Assembly: GCF_020850895.1 (NCBI RefSeq)
Contig: NZ_JADZDS010000022.1
Span: 27,516-91,515 of the forward strand
Reading direction: 5' to 3'
Length of the DNA: 64,000 bases
Origin: Thermomonas sp.
GTDB lineage: Bacteria; Pseudomonadota; Gammaproteobacteria; Xanthomonadales; Xanthomonadaceae
Made by a program: the position numbers and the translations under genes. The notes under the pieces were generated by a model, which made no database searches, was not told the DNA's origin, and saw only the letters and a list, made by a program, of their open reading frames with translations. The first letter of the stretch is position 1. The number at the start of each line of letters is the position of its first letter. This document shows, in pieces, positions 46,290 to 55,679 of the stretch.

Positions 46290-47141
46290 CTAATCCAGTG
46301 ATTGCGCTACGAATGGCGGCAACGCCTGCGCACCCTTGTGCACGCCTGCAGAGTAATAGCGCGTCTCGAAGCGTTTGTCGCGTGCGTCGGCTTCGCGGAA
46401 GCCGAAGTCGGCGTCTGCCGTTTTCTTCGCCATCGTGCAGCTCCACCAGCCGGTCGGGTAGCAGGGCTGCGGGAACGGCAGGGTCTGGAAACTGTTGAAG
46501 CCGGCCTTGCCCATTTCCACGCGCATGGCCTTGATGAGATCCAGCAGCACCAGCGGCGATTCGCTCTGCTGGACGAGGATGCCGTCGGCCTTCAGCGCGC
46601 GGTGGCAGCTTTCGAAGAAGGCCTTGTTGAACAGGCCCTCGGCCGGGCCGACCGGATCGGTGGAGTCGACGATCACGATGTCCACACTGTCCGGCGCGCA
46701 GTTGGCCATGTAGGCGATGCCGTCGTCCCACAGCAGTTCGGCGCGCGGATCCTGATTGGATTCGCACAGTTCCGGGAAATATTTCTCGGCCATCCGCGTC
46801 ACCTGTTCGTCGATGTCGCACTGGGTGGCTTTCTCCACGCCGGGGTGGCGCAGCACTTCGCGCAACGTGCCGCAGTCGCCGCCGCCGATGATCACCACGC
46901 GCTTGGGAGCGGCATGGGTGAACAGCGCCGGGTGCGCCATCATCTCGTGGTAGAGGAAATTGTCGCGGGTCGTCAGCATCATCGCGCCGTCGATCAGCAT
47001 GACATTGCCCCAATCGGTCGATTCGAAGATTTCGATCTTCTGGAACGGCGATTGCACTTCGTCCAGCTTGCGCGTCACGCGAAAACCAATGGACGAGCCG
47101 GACGTGTCGAAGTGTTCGTGCAGCCAGGTCGGCTCGGTCAT
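46290..47141 (-). CDS. speE: Spermidine synthase
   Basis: SpeE transfers an aminopropyl group from decarboxylated SAM to putrescine. The 283-residue protein (E. coli 288) has the block DGAMMLTTRDNFLYHEMMAH, the SAM-site VVIIGGGDCGTLREVLRH near 80-100, and IVDSTDPVGPAEGLF with the catalytic Asp region. It diverges from arginine decarboxylase across a repeat-filled gap. No SAM decarboxylase gene lies in the window. The 94-bp repeat begins at its stop codon. Confidence 0.96.
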   Translation of the reverse strand: MTEPTWLHEHFDTSGSSIGFRVTRKLDEVQSPFQKIEIFESTDWGNVMLIDGAMMLTTRDNFLYHEMMAHPALFTHAAPKRVVIIGGGDCGTLREVLRHPGVEKATQCDIDEQVTRMAEKYFPELCESNQDPRAELLWDDGIAYMANCAPDSVDIVIVDSTDPVGPAEGLFNKAFFESCHRALKADGILVQQSESPLVLLDLIKAMRVEMGKAGFNSFQTLPFPQPCYPTGWWSCTMAKKTADADFGFREADARDKRFETRYYSAGVHKGAQALPPFVAQSLD

Positions 47142-47162
47142 GGTGGGTGTCCTGATGGTTTT

Positions 47163-47275
47163 CCTTCTCCCGGCGGGAGAAGGTGGCGCGAAGCGCCGGA
47201 TGAGGGTTCGGTGCGGTATTCGGCTCCACGTCGTGCCGAACCCTCACCCCAACCCCTCTCCCGCCGGGAGAGGGG
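47163..47275. repeat. Inverted REP-like hairpin pair between speE and speA
   Basis: One unit at 47163-47210 begins CCTTCTCCCGGCGGGAGAAGG; the other at 47237-47275 is inverted and ends CCTCTCCCGCCGGGAGAGG. Both continue inward to GAGGGTTCG, and unit one carries the GGCGCGAAGCGCCGGATG palindrome. They occupy the middle of the divergent speE/speA promoter region. Such CCCTCTCC-type repeats are common in Xanthomonadaceae and other GC-rich proteobacteria. Confidence 0.8.
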
Positions 47276-47333
47276 CGTGCGATGGCGCGCATTGTACCGC
47301 CTGTAGAATGCGCATCCGTACGCGGTTCCCCGG

Positions 47334-49232
47334 ATGCCTGCCATGTCCCACTGGTCGCTCGACCTTGCCCGCAAGACCTATTCGATCCCGCATTGGGCGG
47401 ACGGGTATTTCGATGCCGACGCACAGGGCCGCATCACGGTCCAGCCCGCGGGCAGCACTGGCCCGACGGTGGTTCTGGCCGATGCCGTCGACACCTGGCT
47501 GGCAGGCGGCGGCAACCTGCCGGTGCTGGTGCGGTTCCCGGACATCCTCGGCCACCGCTTGGGCAAGCTGCAGGCCGCGTTCGCGCAGGCGCAGCAAGAC
47601 TGGGAGTACGCCGGTGGCTACACCGCGATCTACCCGATCAAGGTCAACCAGCACCATGGCGTGGCAGGGACGTTGGCCAGCCACCACGGTGAAGGCTTCG
47701 GGCTGGAGGCCGGCAGCAAGCCGGAGCTGATGGCGGTGCTGGCGCTGTCGCGCCCGGGCGGAATGATCATCTGCAATGGCTACAAGGACCGCGAGTACGT
47801 TCGTCTGGCGTTGATCGGACGCAAGCTGGGCCTGCAAACCTACATCGTCATCGAAAAGCCCTCCGAGCTGAAGCTGGCGCTGGAGGAAGCGGCCGCGCTC
47901 GGCATCAAGCCGGGGCTGGGCGTGCGGATGCGACTGGCCTCTCTGGGTGCCGGCAAGTGGCAGAACAGCGGCGGCGACAAGGCCAAGTTCGGACTCGACC
48001 CACGGCAGTTGCTCACCCTCTGGAAGGAACTGCGCGACAGCGGGATGGGCGATTGCCTTGAACTGCTGCACTTCCACATGGGTAGCCAGATTTCCAATGT
48101 GCGCGACATTGCCGCCGGCATGCGCGAGGCCACTCGCTATTTCGTTGAGTTGTCCAAACTGGGGGCGAAGATCAGCCACGTCGATGTCGGCGGCGGGCTC
48201 GGGATCGATTACGAAGGCACCCGTTCGCGGTCCTACAACTCGGTCAACTATGGCATGCACCACTATGCGTCAAGCATCGTGCAGCCGCTGGCCGAGGCTT
48301 GCCTGCAGGAAGGCCTGAAGCCGCCGCGGATCCTCACCGAATGCGGACGCGCGATGACTGCCCACCACGCGGTGCTGGTGACCAACATCAGTGAAGTGGA
48401 ACGCGCACCGGAGGGTCGCGTGCCTGAGGCGCACGCCGACGAGTCGCCTCCGGTGCGTCGCCTGCGCGAATTGCACGAGGAAATGCCGCAGCGTTCCGCG
48501 GTGGAGGTGTTCCACGAGGCGGCCCAGACCCACGCCGAAGGGCTGGCCCTGTACTCGCTGGGCCAAATCGACCTGATCCAGCGCGCGCGCATCGATGATC
48601 TGTTCTACGCCATCGCGCATGCGGTCAAGGCCAGGTTGACCTACGACGAAAAAAGCCACCGTGACCTGCTTGACGAACTCAACGAGCGGCTGGTGGACAA
48701 GTACTTCGCCAACTTCAGCGTGTTCGAATCGATGCCGGACGTGTGGGCGATCGATCAGGTGTTTCCGATCGCGCCGATCGAACGACTGGACGAGGTGCCA
48801 ACCCGCCGCGGGATCATCGCCGACCTGACCTGCGATTCAGACGGCAAGATCGACACCTACGTCGAGAATGAAGACCTCGACAGTTCGCTACCCCTGCACG
48901 AACTGCGGCCTGGCGAAAGCTACCGGATCGCGTTCTTCCTGATCGGCGCCTATCAGGAAATCCTCGGCGACATCCACAACCTGTTTGGCGACACCGATGC
49001 CATCGAGGTGAGGGTGCTTGAAGACGGCTATGCGATCAGCCAACAGCGCCGCGGCGACACCACTGACGTGATGCTGGATTACGTTGGCTACAGCCTCGAC
49101 GACCTGCGCCGCGCGTATGTGGCCAAGGTAGAGGCCGCGAACCTGTCCGCTGACGAAGCCATGCGCCTGAAAGCAATGCTGGAAGCCGGGCTGACGGCCT
49201 ACACCTATCTGGACGATAGCCCCCAGCCCTGA
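47334..49232 (+). CDS. speA: Biosynthetic arginine decarboxylase
   Basis: SpeA converts arginine to agmatine, first step of one putrescine route; spermidine synthase is divergent next to it. The 632-residue PLP enzyme of the alanine-racemase-fold group (E. coli 658) shows the PLP lysine in YPIKVNQ near residue 103, LLHFHMGSQISN, VDVGGGLGIDYEGT and ECGRAMTAHHAVLV. The C-terminal GAYQEILGDIHNLFGD block is typical. ATG at 47334 or at 47343 could start; the first is given. Confidence 0.96.
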   Translation: MPAMSHWSLDLARKTYSIPHWADGYFDADAQGRITVQPAGSTGPTVVLADAVDTWLAGGGNLPVLVRFPDILGHRLGKLQAAFAQAQQDWEYAGGYTAIYPIKVNQHHGVAGTLASHHGEGFGLEAGSKPELMAVLALSRPGGMIICNGYKDREYVRLALIGRKLGLQTYIVIEKPSELKLALEEAAALGIKPGLGVRMRLASLGAGKWQNSGGDKAKFGLDPRQLLTLWKELRDSGMGDCLELLHFHMGSQISNVRDIAAGMREATRYFVELSKLGAKISHVDVGGGLGIDYEGTRSRSYNSVNYGMHHYASSIVQPLAEACLQEGLKPPRILTECGRAMTAHHAVLVTNISEVERAPEGRVPEAHADESPPVRRLRELHEEMPQRSAVEVFHEAAQTHAEGLALYSLGQIDLIQRARIDDLFYAIAHAVKARLTYDEKSHRDLLDELNERLVDKYFANFSVFESMPDVWAIDQVFPIAPIERLDEVPTRRGIIADLTCDSDGKIDTYVENEDLDSSLPLHELRPGESYRIAFFLIGAYQEILGDIHNLFGDTDAIEVRVLEDGYAISQQRRGDTTDVMLDYVGYSLDDLRRAYVAKVEAANLSADEAMRLKAMLEAGLTAYTYLDDSPQP

Positions 49233-49449
49233 AGGTCCAACGCGCGTCTGCGTACGGTCGGATTTTGGCAAGTGTCGGCACTGCGGCCCGGGGTGAGGCC
49301 TCACGTCGGCCCGCATTCAAACCTCCATCCGGATAAAGAGATTTATTGCAAGCTCGAGCGCAGTTGCAGATAGTGCCGGGCGAGACAATCAACGAGACCG
49401 GTCAGCGGGTGCAGGAAGCGGCCGAGCCGGGTGTGGTCTGGGGGGGGCC

Positions 49450-50610
49450 ATGCCGCAAGCCATCATCCATACGATCGGTACGGCGATCTACTTCGTTTTC
49501 TTCTTGCTGTTCCTGTGGGCGCAGCGTATTCCCGGCAATCACCGAGGCGTGGGTTGGTGGGCAGCGGGTGTCGGTTTTGCATTCACTGCGCGGATGATGT
49601 TGATCGCTCTGCTGGCGTGGTCCGGCGGAGCACCGCTGTCAGTGCTGTACTCGATGCTGATCCTGATCGAGAAATATTGCCTGCTGATGGGCATGGCGCG
49701 GTTTTTCGATCGTTTGCTGCCCGTGCGGGCATTGCTGGTCGCGTTACTGTTGGCAGAGTTCTGGGTGGTTGGCTGCGCTGCGCTGGGCGCTTCGAGTTTC
49801 GTGCGAGGCTTGGGCGCCGGCCTGGCCAATGCAGGACTGTTGTTGTATGCCGCATGGGTTGCGTACACCTGTCGGCATCGCGTGACCCGGCACTGGCTGA
49901 TCGTGTTCACGGTGGTGTGCATCGCATTGGCTGTCCATTGGACGGCAGCATTCCCGATCATCAGGGTGGCACCGTCTTGGGCGCAGTACGGGTTCTTGTT
50001 GGGCACCGTATTGGTACTGGCCCAGTATTTCTGCCTGTTGGTCTTGGTCTTTGCGCGCACGCACCAACGGTTGTTGGAGGCCAAGTCCAAGGCCATGGAT
50101 CTTGCTTTCCAGGACCCGCTCACCGGACTCAACAATCAGCGCTACATGCAGGCCTTGTTCGAGGACGCGTTGTTGTTGGCCAATCGATCGCATCAGGTGA
50201 CGGCAATCCTGTTCATCGATCTGGACCACTTCAAGCAGGTCAATGACCGTGGAGGTCATCGCGTGGGCGACGAGGTGCTCAAAACCGTGGCGGAGCGCTT
50301 GCGACACGTCACCCGCGGCACGGATATCTGCGCACGTTTGGGTGGCGACGAGTTTGCGGTCGTGTGCCCGCAGTTGGCGGATGCCGATCAGGCGCGCCGG
50401 GTGGCGGAGAAATTACTGGAATTCCTGAGTGAGCCCTATTGGGTGGATGGCACGGCATACCAAATCGGCGCGAGTATCGGGATCAGCCTGTATCCAAGCC
50501 ATGCAGAAACCCTTCAGGGTCTGTTGGAGCTGGCTGACAAGGCGATGTACCAGATCAAGCGCGATGGCAAGCATGGATATGCCATGCATGGGGATGCGGC
50601 CACGTGCTGA
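49450..50610 (+). CDS. Membrane-anchored diguanylate cyclase
   Basis: A 386-residue protein with six to seven hydrophobic segments in residues 1-205 and a cytoplasmic GGDEF domain (about 215-380). The active site reads RLGGDEFAVVCP and RGTD stands five residues before it, an intact RxxD feedback site. The metal-binding FIDLDHFKQVND segment is present. It is therefore probably a working, product-inhibited diguanylate cyclase with a membrane sensor of unknown ligand. It stands alone, 217 bases after speA, with no partner gene. Confidence 0.92.
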   Translation: MPQAIIHTIGTAIYFVFFLLFLWAQRIPGNHRGVGWWAAGVGFAFTARMMLIALLAWSGGAPLSVLYSMLILIEKYCLLMGMARFFDRLLPVRALLVALLLAEFWVVGCAALGASSFVRGLGAGLANAGLLLYAAWVAYTCRHRVTRHWLIVFTVVCIALAVHWTAAFPIIRVAPSWAQYGFLLGTVLVLAQYFCLLVLVFARTHQRLLEAKSKAMDLAFQDPLTGLNNQRYMQALFEDALLLANRSHQVTAILFIDLDHFKQVNDRGGHRVGDEVLKTVAERLRHVTRGTDICARLGGDEFAVVCPQLADADQARRVAEKLLEFLSEPYWVDGTAYQIGASIGISLYPSHAETLQGLLELADKAMYQIKRDGKHGYAMHGDAATC

Positions 50611-50750
50611 TTCCGGGAAGTCCTTCGTGGTCGCTTCAGCGTGAAGCAATCGAGGCAGAAGCTGATTCGCTTTCGGAAGGCGATGTCAGGCGATGAGATC
50701 TCCTGGCTTGGAGATCACGGGTCCAGCTTCAGGGAATTCCACCGTGTAGG

Positions 50751-51512
50751 TCAGCCAGCGCGCGCCACCTGGAATCCTGCGAACGACTGCGAGGTCGGCA
50801 TCAACTCGATGCGGTTGATGTTCAGGTGCGCAGGCTGGCTGGCGACCCAGAAAATCGTCTCGGCGATGTCGTCGGCGGTCATTGGATTGGCGCCGCCATA
50901 GAGTTTGTCGGAGGCGGCCTGGTCGCCGTGGGTGCGGACGACCGTGAACTCGGTCTCGGCCATGCCCGGTTCGATCGCGGTCACGCGCACGCCGGTGCCG
51001 TGCAGGTCGGCGCGCAGGCCCAGCGAGAATTGGCTGACGAAGGCCTTGGTGCCGCCGTAGGCATTGCCGCCGGTGTAGGGATAGGTGGCGGCGGTGGAGC
51101 TGATGTTGATGATGGCGCCCTGGCGCGCAATCAGCGTCGGCAACAGGGCATGGGTCAAGGTCACCAGCGCCGTCACGTTGGTGTCGATCATGGTTTTCCA
51201 GTCCGACAGCAGCGCGTCCTGTGCCGGTTTCGTCCCTTGCGCCAGGCCGGCGTTGTTGACCAGCAGGTCGATGCCGCGGAAGCGCTCCGGCAGTGAATCC
51301 AGTACGGCTCGCATCGCTGCTTCGTCGCGGATATCGAAGCAGGCGGTGTGCAGCGCATCGCCGAGTTCGGCACGCAGGGCATCGAGGCGGTCGGCGCGGC
51401 GGCCGGTGGCGATGACCTGCCAGCCGTTGTCGATGAGGCGGCGCGCGGTGGCGCGGCCGAAGCCGGCGGTGGCGCCGGTGATGAAGGCGGTGCGGTCGTG
51501 CGGGTTGTCCAT
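50751..51512 (-). CDS. Short-chain dehydrogenase, YdfG-like
   Basis: A 253-residue classical SDR. NADP-binding TGATAGFGRATA and the GRRADRLDAL turn typical of NADP preference occur near the start, NNAGLAQG next, and the catalytic Ser/Tyr/Lys lie in ISSTAATYPYTGGNAYGGTKAF. The closing region with IEPGMAETEF and INRIELMPTSQSF is close to E. coli YdfG, which oxidises serine and reduces malonic semialdehyde. The start ATG at 51512 is 14 bases from a copy of the 94-bp repeat. Confidence 0.9.
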   Translation of the reverse strand: MDNPHDRTAFITGATAGFGRATARRLIDNGWQVIATGRRADRLDALRAELGDALHTACFDIRDEAAMRAVLDSLPERFRGIDLLVNNAGLAQGTKPAQDALLSDWKTMIDTNVTALVTLTHALLPTLIARQGAIINISSTAATYPYTGGNAYGGTKAFVSQFSLGLRADLHGTGVRVTAIEPGMAETEFTVVRTHGDQAASDKLYGGANPMTADDIAETIFWVASQPAHLNINRIELMPTSQSFAGFQVARAG

Positions 51513-51525
51513 TGCTGCATTTTAA

Positions 51526-51619
51526 GGCAACGCTGTTTTATTCGGCGTGAGCTGCGTTCGGGCATGCGCCGAACGCAGCGTGTGCTGACACGTCCAGCAG
51601 GGACTTTTTCAGCATTGTC
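51526..51619. repeat. 94-bp structured dispersed repeat, copy B
   Basis: Same length and orientation as the copy at 46196-46289, with 14 differences by eye. The central GGCGTGAGCTGCGT and GCAGCGTGTGCTG blocks are identical or nearly so. The end repeats GGCAACGCTGT/TCAGCATTGTC are less perfect. It lies 14 bases upstream of the SDR start codon, where it could influence transcription or translation. A fragment of the left end (AAGGCAACGCT) recurs at 51622-51632 just behind it. Confidence 0.8.
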
Positions 51620-51690
51620 TCAAGGCAACGCTTATCGAGTCAGCGTCACCTGCCGATCACGGACGGTCAGCCGCGTGCATGCAATGTGGA

Positions 51691-52260
51691 TCACCAGAGA
51701 CCTGGCAGCAGACGTGCCGTTTGTCGCGCATAGATGGGGTAGGCCTCGGGGAACGCCTGCGCCAACACGTGCTCCTCGATGCGGATGCGGCGCAGGAAGA
51801 CGGTAAGGATCGGCACCAGGATGAGCGCCATCGACACGCCATCGCCTTGGCACAGGGCCAAGCCGGTAAAGCTGGTGAGGGCGCCGGTGTAGGACGGGTG
51901 GCGCAGCCAGCGGTAGGGGCCACTGCGAACGAGGTGCTGGTCGTCGCAGGTGGCGACGTCGACGGTGAAGAATCGCCCCAGCACGCGGATTGACCACCAA
52001 CGCAACAGCAGGCCCGCGGCGATCAGTCCCAACCCTGCCAGGAACACGGCGGGCCGCACCGACGCGGGCAGCGGCAACAGTCGGAAGTACGAGACAAACA
52101 CACCCACGAAAATGCTGGCGCCGATGGTCCACCACAGCAGCTTCAGGCTGCCTTGGTCCTGGCGGTTGCTGCTTGCTGCAGCGCGGCGGCGCAGGCTGAG
52201 CCAGAGTTCGCCCGCGATCCAGGCGGTGATCAGGCCGTAGTACAACCATGCAGGTGCCAT
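51691..52260 (-). CDS. Isoprenylcysteine carboxyl methyltransferase-like membrane protein
   Basis: A 189-residue protein with about five hydrophobic segments. The C-terminal half has GPYRWLRHPSYTGAL and RIRIEEHVLAQAFPEAYPIYARQT, which match the SAM-binding region of ICMT and phospholipid methyltransferases (R-H-P-x-Y and E-E-x-x-L). Bacterial members methylate unknown substrates, in some cases lipids or small molecules. The start at 52260 places the first residues in a membrane helix; an upstream ATG would add a soluble extension not seen in the family. Confidence 0.82.
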   Translation of the reverse strand: MAPAWLYYGLITAWIAGELWLSLRRRAAASSNRQDQGSLKLLWWTIGASIFVGVFVSYFRLLPLPASVRPAVFLAGLGLIAAGLLLRWWSIRVLGRFFTVDVATCDDQHLVRSGPYRWLRHPSYTGALTSFTGLALCQGDGVSMALILVPILTVFLRRIRIEEHVLAQAFPEAYPIYARQTARLLPGLW

Positions 52261-52360
52261 GTGCGGATCCCGTGGGATGTGTCGGGCGCAATCTTGCGCC
52301 GTCCGCCGTTCGTCATCAGTGACATCCATCATGCGCTGTGCATGATGGCCGGCCGCGCAG

Positions 52361-53098
52361 TTACTTGGCCTTGATCGCCATCGCCGGCAGGCCACCGCCC
52401 GACAGCTTGGCCTTGGCTTCGGCCAACTCGGATGCGGTGCCATAGGGCCCCATCCGCACACGATAGACAGTCCTGTCGCCGACCTGGGCCGATTCCACGC
52501 GTGCGCTCAGGCCCAACAGCGCAATCTTGGCCTTGACCGCCTCGGCATCGCCCGAAGCGCCGAAGGCGCCGGCCTGCAGGATGTAGCGGGCAGCGTTGGC
52601 GCTGGTGGCGGGCTCCGCGACAGGAGCGGCTGCATTTGCCGTGCTGGCGGACCCGGGTTCCCCAATGGGCGTTGGCAGGGCATTGTCCGACGCAGCGGCG
52701 GCCGCGGCGTTGGGATCGTGCTGGGCAGCGCGGGCGCGTGCCTCGGCTTCGGCCTTGGCGCTGGCGGCGAGTTCGGCATCGGTCAATTGCACGCCCTCGC
52801 CTGGAAGCAGCGTATAGAAGTCGTAGCGCGGTTTGGGCGGTTCCGCATTGGCAGGTTTGGGGGCGTCCGTCGCAACGTCCGGCGCGATGGTGTCGCCGTG
52901 CGCCATGGTGGGTTGGGCATTCGGATTGGGTATCGGCCCGACGCGCAGGAAACCATCACCCGAAGCGGGTTTCAGCAGGCGCGGGACCACCAGGACGGCG
53001 GCCAACGTCAGCGCTGCACCCAGCAACAGCCACGCCCAGCCAGGCAGGCTTGCCGAACCGTTGCGTCGCGCTTGCGATTTGCCACGTCGTGTTGCCAT
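52361..53098 (-). CDS. SPOR domain protein
   Basis: A 245-residue membrane protein, arranged like FtsN. A short basic N-terminus with RRGKSQARRNG precedes one membrane helix (about 21-40), a periplasmic linker rich in Pro and Ala (45-165), and a C-terminal SPOR domain (about 170-245; YILQAGAFGASGDAEAVKAK, RVRMGPYG) that binds denuded septal peptidoglycan. The gene directly follows argS, and their stop and start share one base (TGATG). The argS-SPOR pair is common in gammaproteobacteria. FtsN itself is possible but the periplasmic helices are not obvious. Confidence 0.9.
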   Translation of the reverse strand: MATRRGKSQARRNGSASLPGWAWLLLGAALTLAAVLVVPRLLKPASGDGFLRVGPIPNPNAQPTMAHGDTIAPDVATDAPKPANAEPPKPRYDFYTLLPGEGVQLTDAELAASAKAEAEARARAAQHDPNAAAAAASDNALPTPIGEPGSASTANAAAPVAEPATSANAARYILQAGAFGASGDAEAVKAKIALLGLSARVESAQVGDRTVYRVRMGPYGTASELAEAKAKLSGGGLPAMAIKAK

Positions 53099-54798
53099 CA
53101 CATGCTCTCCGGGGCGCCAACGCCCAGCAGTTCCAGGCCATTGGCCAATACCTGGCGGGTGGCCAGCGCGAGGGTCAGGCGCGCATCGCGCAGTGCGGTA
53201 TCCGTCACCAGCACCGCTGACGCGTGGTACCAGGTGTGGAAGGCATTGGCGAGTTCGCGCAGGTATTGCGCGATCAGGTGCGCTTCCAGCGTCGCGCCTG
53301 CGGCCTCGACGACTTCGGGATAACGCGACAGTTCGCGCATCAGCTCCTGCGCGGGCAGATCGTCCAGCAGGTGCAGCTGTGCATTGCCGTTGCCGGCATC
53401 GAAGGCATAGCCCTTCTCGCCGGCTTGCCGCAGCAGGCTGCACACGCGGGCGTGGGCGTACTGCACGTAGTAGACCGGGTTGTCGTTGGATTGCGAGCGT
53501 GCGAGGTCGATGTCGAAAGTCAGCTGCGAATCCGGCTTGCGGGCGATCAGGAACCAGCGGGTAGCGTCGCGCCCGGCCTCGTCGATCAGGTCACGCAGGG
53601 TGAGGTAACTGCCGGCGCGCTTGGACAGTTTCACCTCCTCGCCGCCGCGCATCACCGTCACCATTTGGTGCAGCACGTAGTCCGGATAGCCGGCCGGGAT
53701 GCCGCAATCCAGCGCTTGCAAACCGGCCTTCACCCGCGCCAGCGAGCCGTGGTGGTCGGCGCCCAGTTCGGTCACGGCACGCTGGTAACCGCGCTGCCAT
53801 TTGCTCAGGTGATAGGCCACGTCCGGCACGAAATAGGTGTAGCTGCCGTCGGATTTGCGCATCACCCGGTCTTTGTCGTCACCAAAATCGGTGGTGCGTA
53901 GCCACAGCGCGCCGCCGTCTTCGTAGGTGTGGCCGGCGGCCGTCAATGCGGTGACGGTTTCTTCCACCTTGCCGTCGGCATACAGGGACGATTCAAGGAA
54001 GTAGCGATCGAAGCTGACTCCGAACGCGGCCAGGTCCTCGTTCTGCTCGCGGCGCAGATAGGCCACGGCGAATTGGCGGATGGCATCGAGGTCGTCGGCG
54101 TCATTCTTGCCGGTGACGACGTGGCCTTCGACTTCCACCGCATCCCCGCGCAGGTAGGACTGCGCCACATCGGCGATGTAGTCGCCGTTGTACGCATCGG
54201 CCGGCCAGGTGTCGTCGCCCGGTTTCATGCCCTTGGCGCGGGCTTGGGTGGAGATGGCGAGGTTGTTGATCTGCACGCCGGCATCGTTGTAGTAGAACTC
54301 GCGCGCCACGTTCCAGCCGTTGGCGGCCAGCACCCGGGCGATGCAGTCGCCGATCACCCCGGCGCGGCCGTGGCCGACATGCAGTGGACCGGTGGGGTTG
54401 GCCGAGACGTATTCCACGCCGACAGTGACACCGCGCCCGCTGGCATTGCGGCCGAACGCGGCACCGGCGGCGTGGACATCGCGGACCTGCTGTTGCCAGG
54501 CCGCGGGCGCGAGGTGGAAATTGATGAACCCGGGACCGGCGATTTCGACCGTGGCGATCGCTTCCGAGCGAGGCAATGCATCGACCAATTGCTGCGCCAA
54601 CACGCGCGGGTTGGTCTTGGCTGCCTTGGCAAGGAGCATTGCCGCATTGGTGGAAAAGTCGCCGTGCGCACGCTCCTTGGGGCGCTCGATCACGAACGCG
54701 GGCACAGCGAAGTCGACGGGCAGGGTGCCGGAGGCGCGCAGGGCGGACAGGCCCTGTTCGATCAAGGCGGCGATCAGGTCGCGGAGCTGGAGATTCAC
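53098..54798 (-). CDS. argS: Arginyl-tRNA synthetase
   Basis: A 566-residue class I synthetase (E. coli 577). The HIGH-type motif is [13 protein letters not shown] near residue 130 and the KMSKS-like motif is [11 protein letters not shown]. The N-terminal Add-1 domain starts [15 protein letters not shown] and the C-terminal anticodon-binding domain ends in [22 protein letters not shown]. The start is GTG at 54798, right before the conserved N-terminal helix; the open frame upstream to 54960 overlaps radC and is rejected. Coupled to the SPOR gene. Confidence 0.97.
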   Translation of the reverse strand: MNLQLRDLIAALIEQGLSALRASGTLPVDFAVPAFVIERPKERAHGDFSTNAAMLLAKAAKTNPRVLAQQLVDALPRSEAIATVEIAGPGFINFHLAPAAWQQQVRDVHAAGAAFGRNASGRGVTVGVEYVSANPTGPLHVGHGRAGVIGDCIARVLAANGWNVAREFYYNDAGVQINNLAISTQARAKGMKPGDDTWPADAYNGDYIADVAQSYLRGDAVEVEGHVVTGKNDADDLDAIRQFAVAYLRREQNEDLAAFGVSFDRYFLESSLYADGKVEETVTALTAAGHTYEDGGALWLRTTDFGDDKDRVMRKSDGSYTYFVPDVAYHLSKWQRGYQRAVTELGADHHGSLARVKAGLQALDCGIPAGYPDYVLHQMVTVMRGGEEVKLSKRAGSYLTLRDLIDEAGRDATRWFLIARKPDSQLTFDIDLARSQSNDNPVYYVQYAHARVCSLLRQAGEKGYAFDAGNGNAQLHLLDDLPAQELMRELSRYPEVVEAAGATLEAHLIAQYLRELANAFHTWYHASAVLVTDTALRDARLTLALATRQVLANGLELLGVGAPESM

Positions 54799-54916
54799 GG
54801 GGTGCGGGGGTGGCGATTCATCAATCCTCCATTGTACGCGAGCGCTTGCGCAGGCTCCTGCAGCGCGGGGGTGATGCCTGCATGGGCGGAGCCGAGGTTG
54901 GCCGCGTTGGGGGGCT

Positions 54917-55591
54917 TCAGACCATCCCAAGTTCCGCCATCGAGGTGGGCGGGCCGTCACCGATCACGAAGTGGTCGAGCAGGCGCACATCGATCAGGGC
55001 CAGCGCCTGCTTGAGCCGCATGGTCACGGCGCGGTCGGCGGCGCTGGGCTGCGGGTTTCCGCTGGGGTGGTTATGGCCGACCATGGCCGCCGCCGCCCCG
55101 TGCGCCAGAGCACGCTGGACGATGATGCGCGGATGGACTTCGGCGCCGTCGATGCCGCCGCGGAACAGTTCCTCGAAGCCCAGTGCGCGGTGGCGGGTAT
55201 CCAGATAGAGCACGGCGAATGCCTCATGTCCAAGGCTGCGCAGGCGCTGGGCGAAATAGCGCCCGGCGGCACGCGGTTCGCCCAGGGCTTCGCCGCGTTC
55301 GAGTTGTGCGGCCAGGTGACGCTGGCTCAGTTCCAGCGCGGCAGCCAGCAGGCAGGCGCGGGCCGGGCCGATGCCAGGTAACCGGGTCAGCGCCGGTGCG
55401 TCGAGATCCAGCAGGCGGCGCAGCCCGCCGCCAGTCCCCAACAGCCGACGTGCACTGCCGACGGCGTTGAGCCCGGCGCTGCCGGAGCCGAGGAACAGGG
55501 CCAACAGCTCCGCATCGGACAGGTGGCCGGGGCCGCGGGCCAGCAGCTTTTCACGGGGGCGTTCGGATTCTGGCCAGTCGCGAATATGCAT
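54917..55591 (-). CDS. radC: RadC family JAB/MPN-domain protein
   Basis: A 224-residue RadC protein. An N-terminal helix-hairpin-helix region (about 55-90; [10 protein letters not shown]) precedes a JAB1/MPN domain with the metal motif [14 protein letters not shown]. RadC was once named for DNA repair but the role is unproven. ATG at 55591 (MHIRDWPES) is chosen because family members begin with that block; ATG at 55606 is possible. It is divergent from coaC with an 88-base gap, the conserved radC/coaBC arrangement, and lies 118 bases upstream of argS. Confidence 0.94.
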   Translation of the reverse strand: MHIRDWPESERPREKLLARGPGHLSDAELLALFLGSGSAGLNAVGSARRLLGTGGGLRRLLDLDAPALTRLPGIGPARACLLAAALELSQRHLAAQLERGEALGEPRAAGRYFAQRLRSLGHEAFAVLYLDTRHRALGFEELFRGGIDGAEVHPRIIVQRALAHGAAAAMVGHNHPSGNPQPSAADRAVTMRLKQALALIDVRLLDHFVIGDGPPTSMAELGMV

Positions 55592-55679
55592 GTGGCGATC
55601 GTCCATGAGCCCGGGCACGCTCGGAAGCGGCGTTTGCCCCAGCTTCGGGTAAGCTTCGGGGCTGGAATGAGGTCAGGGA

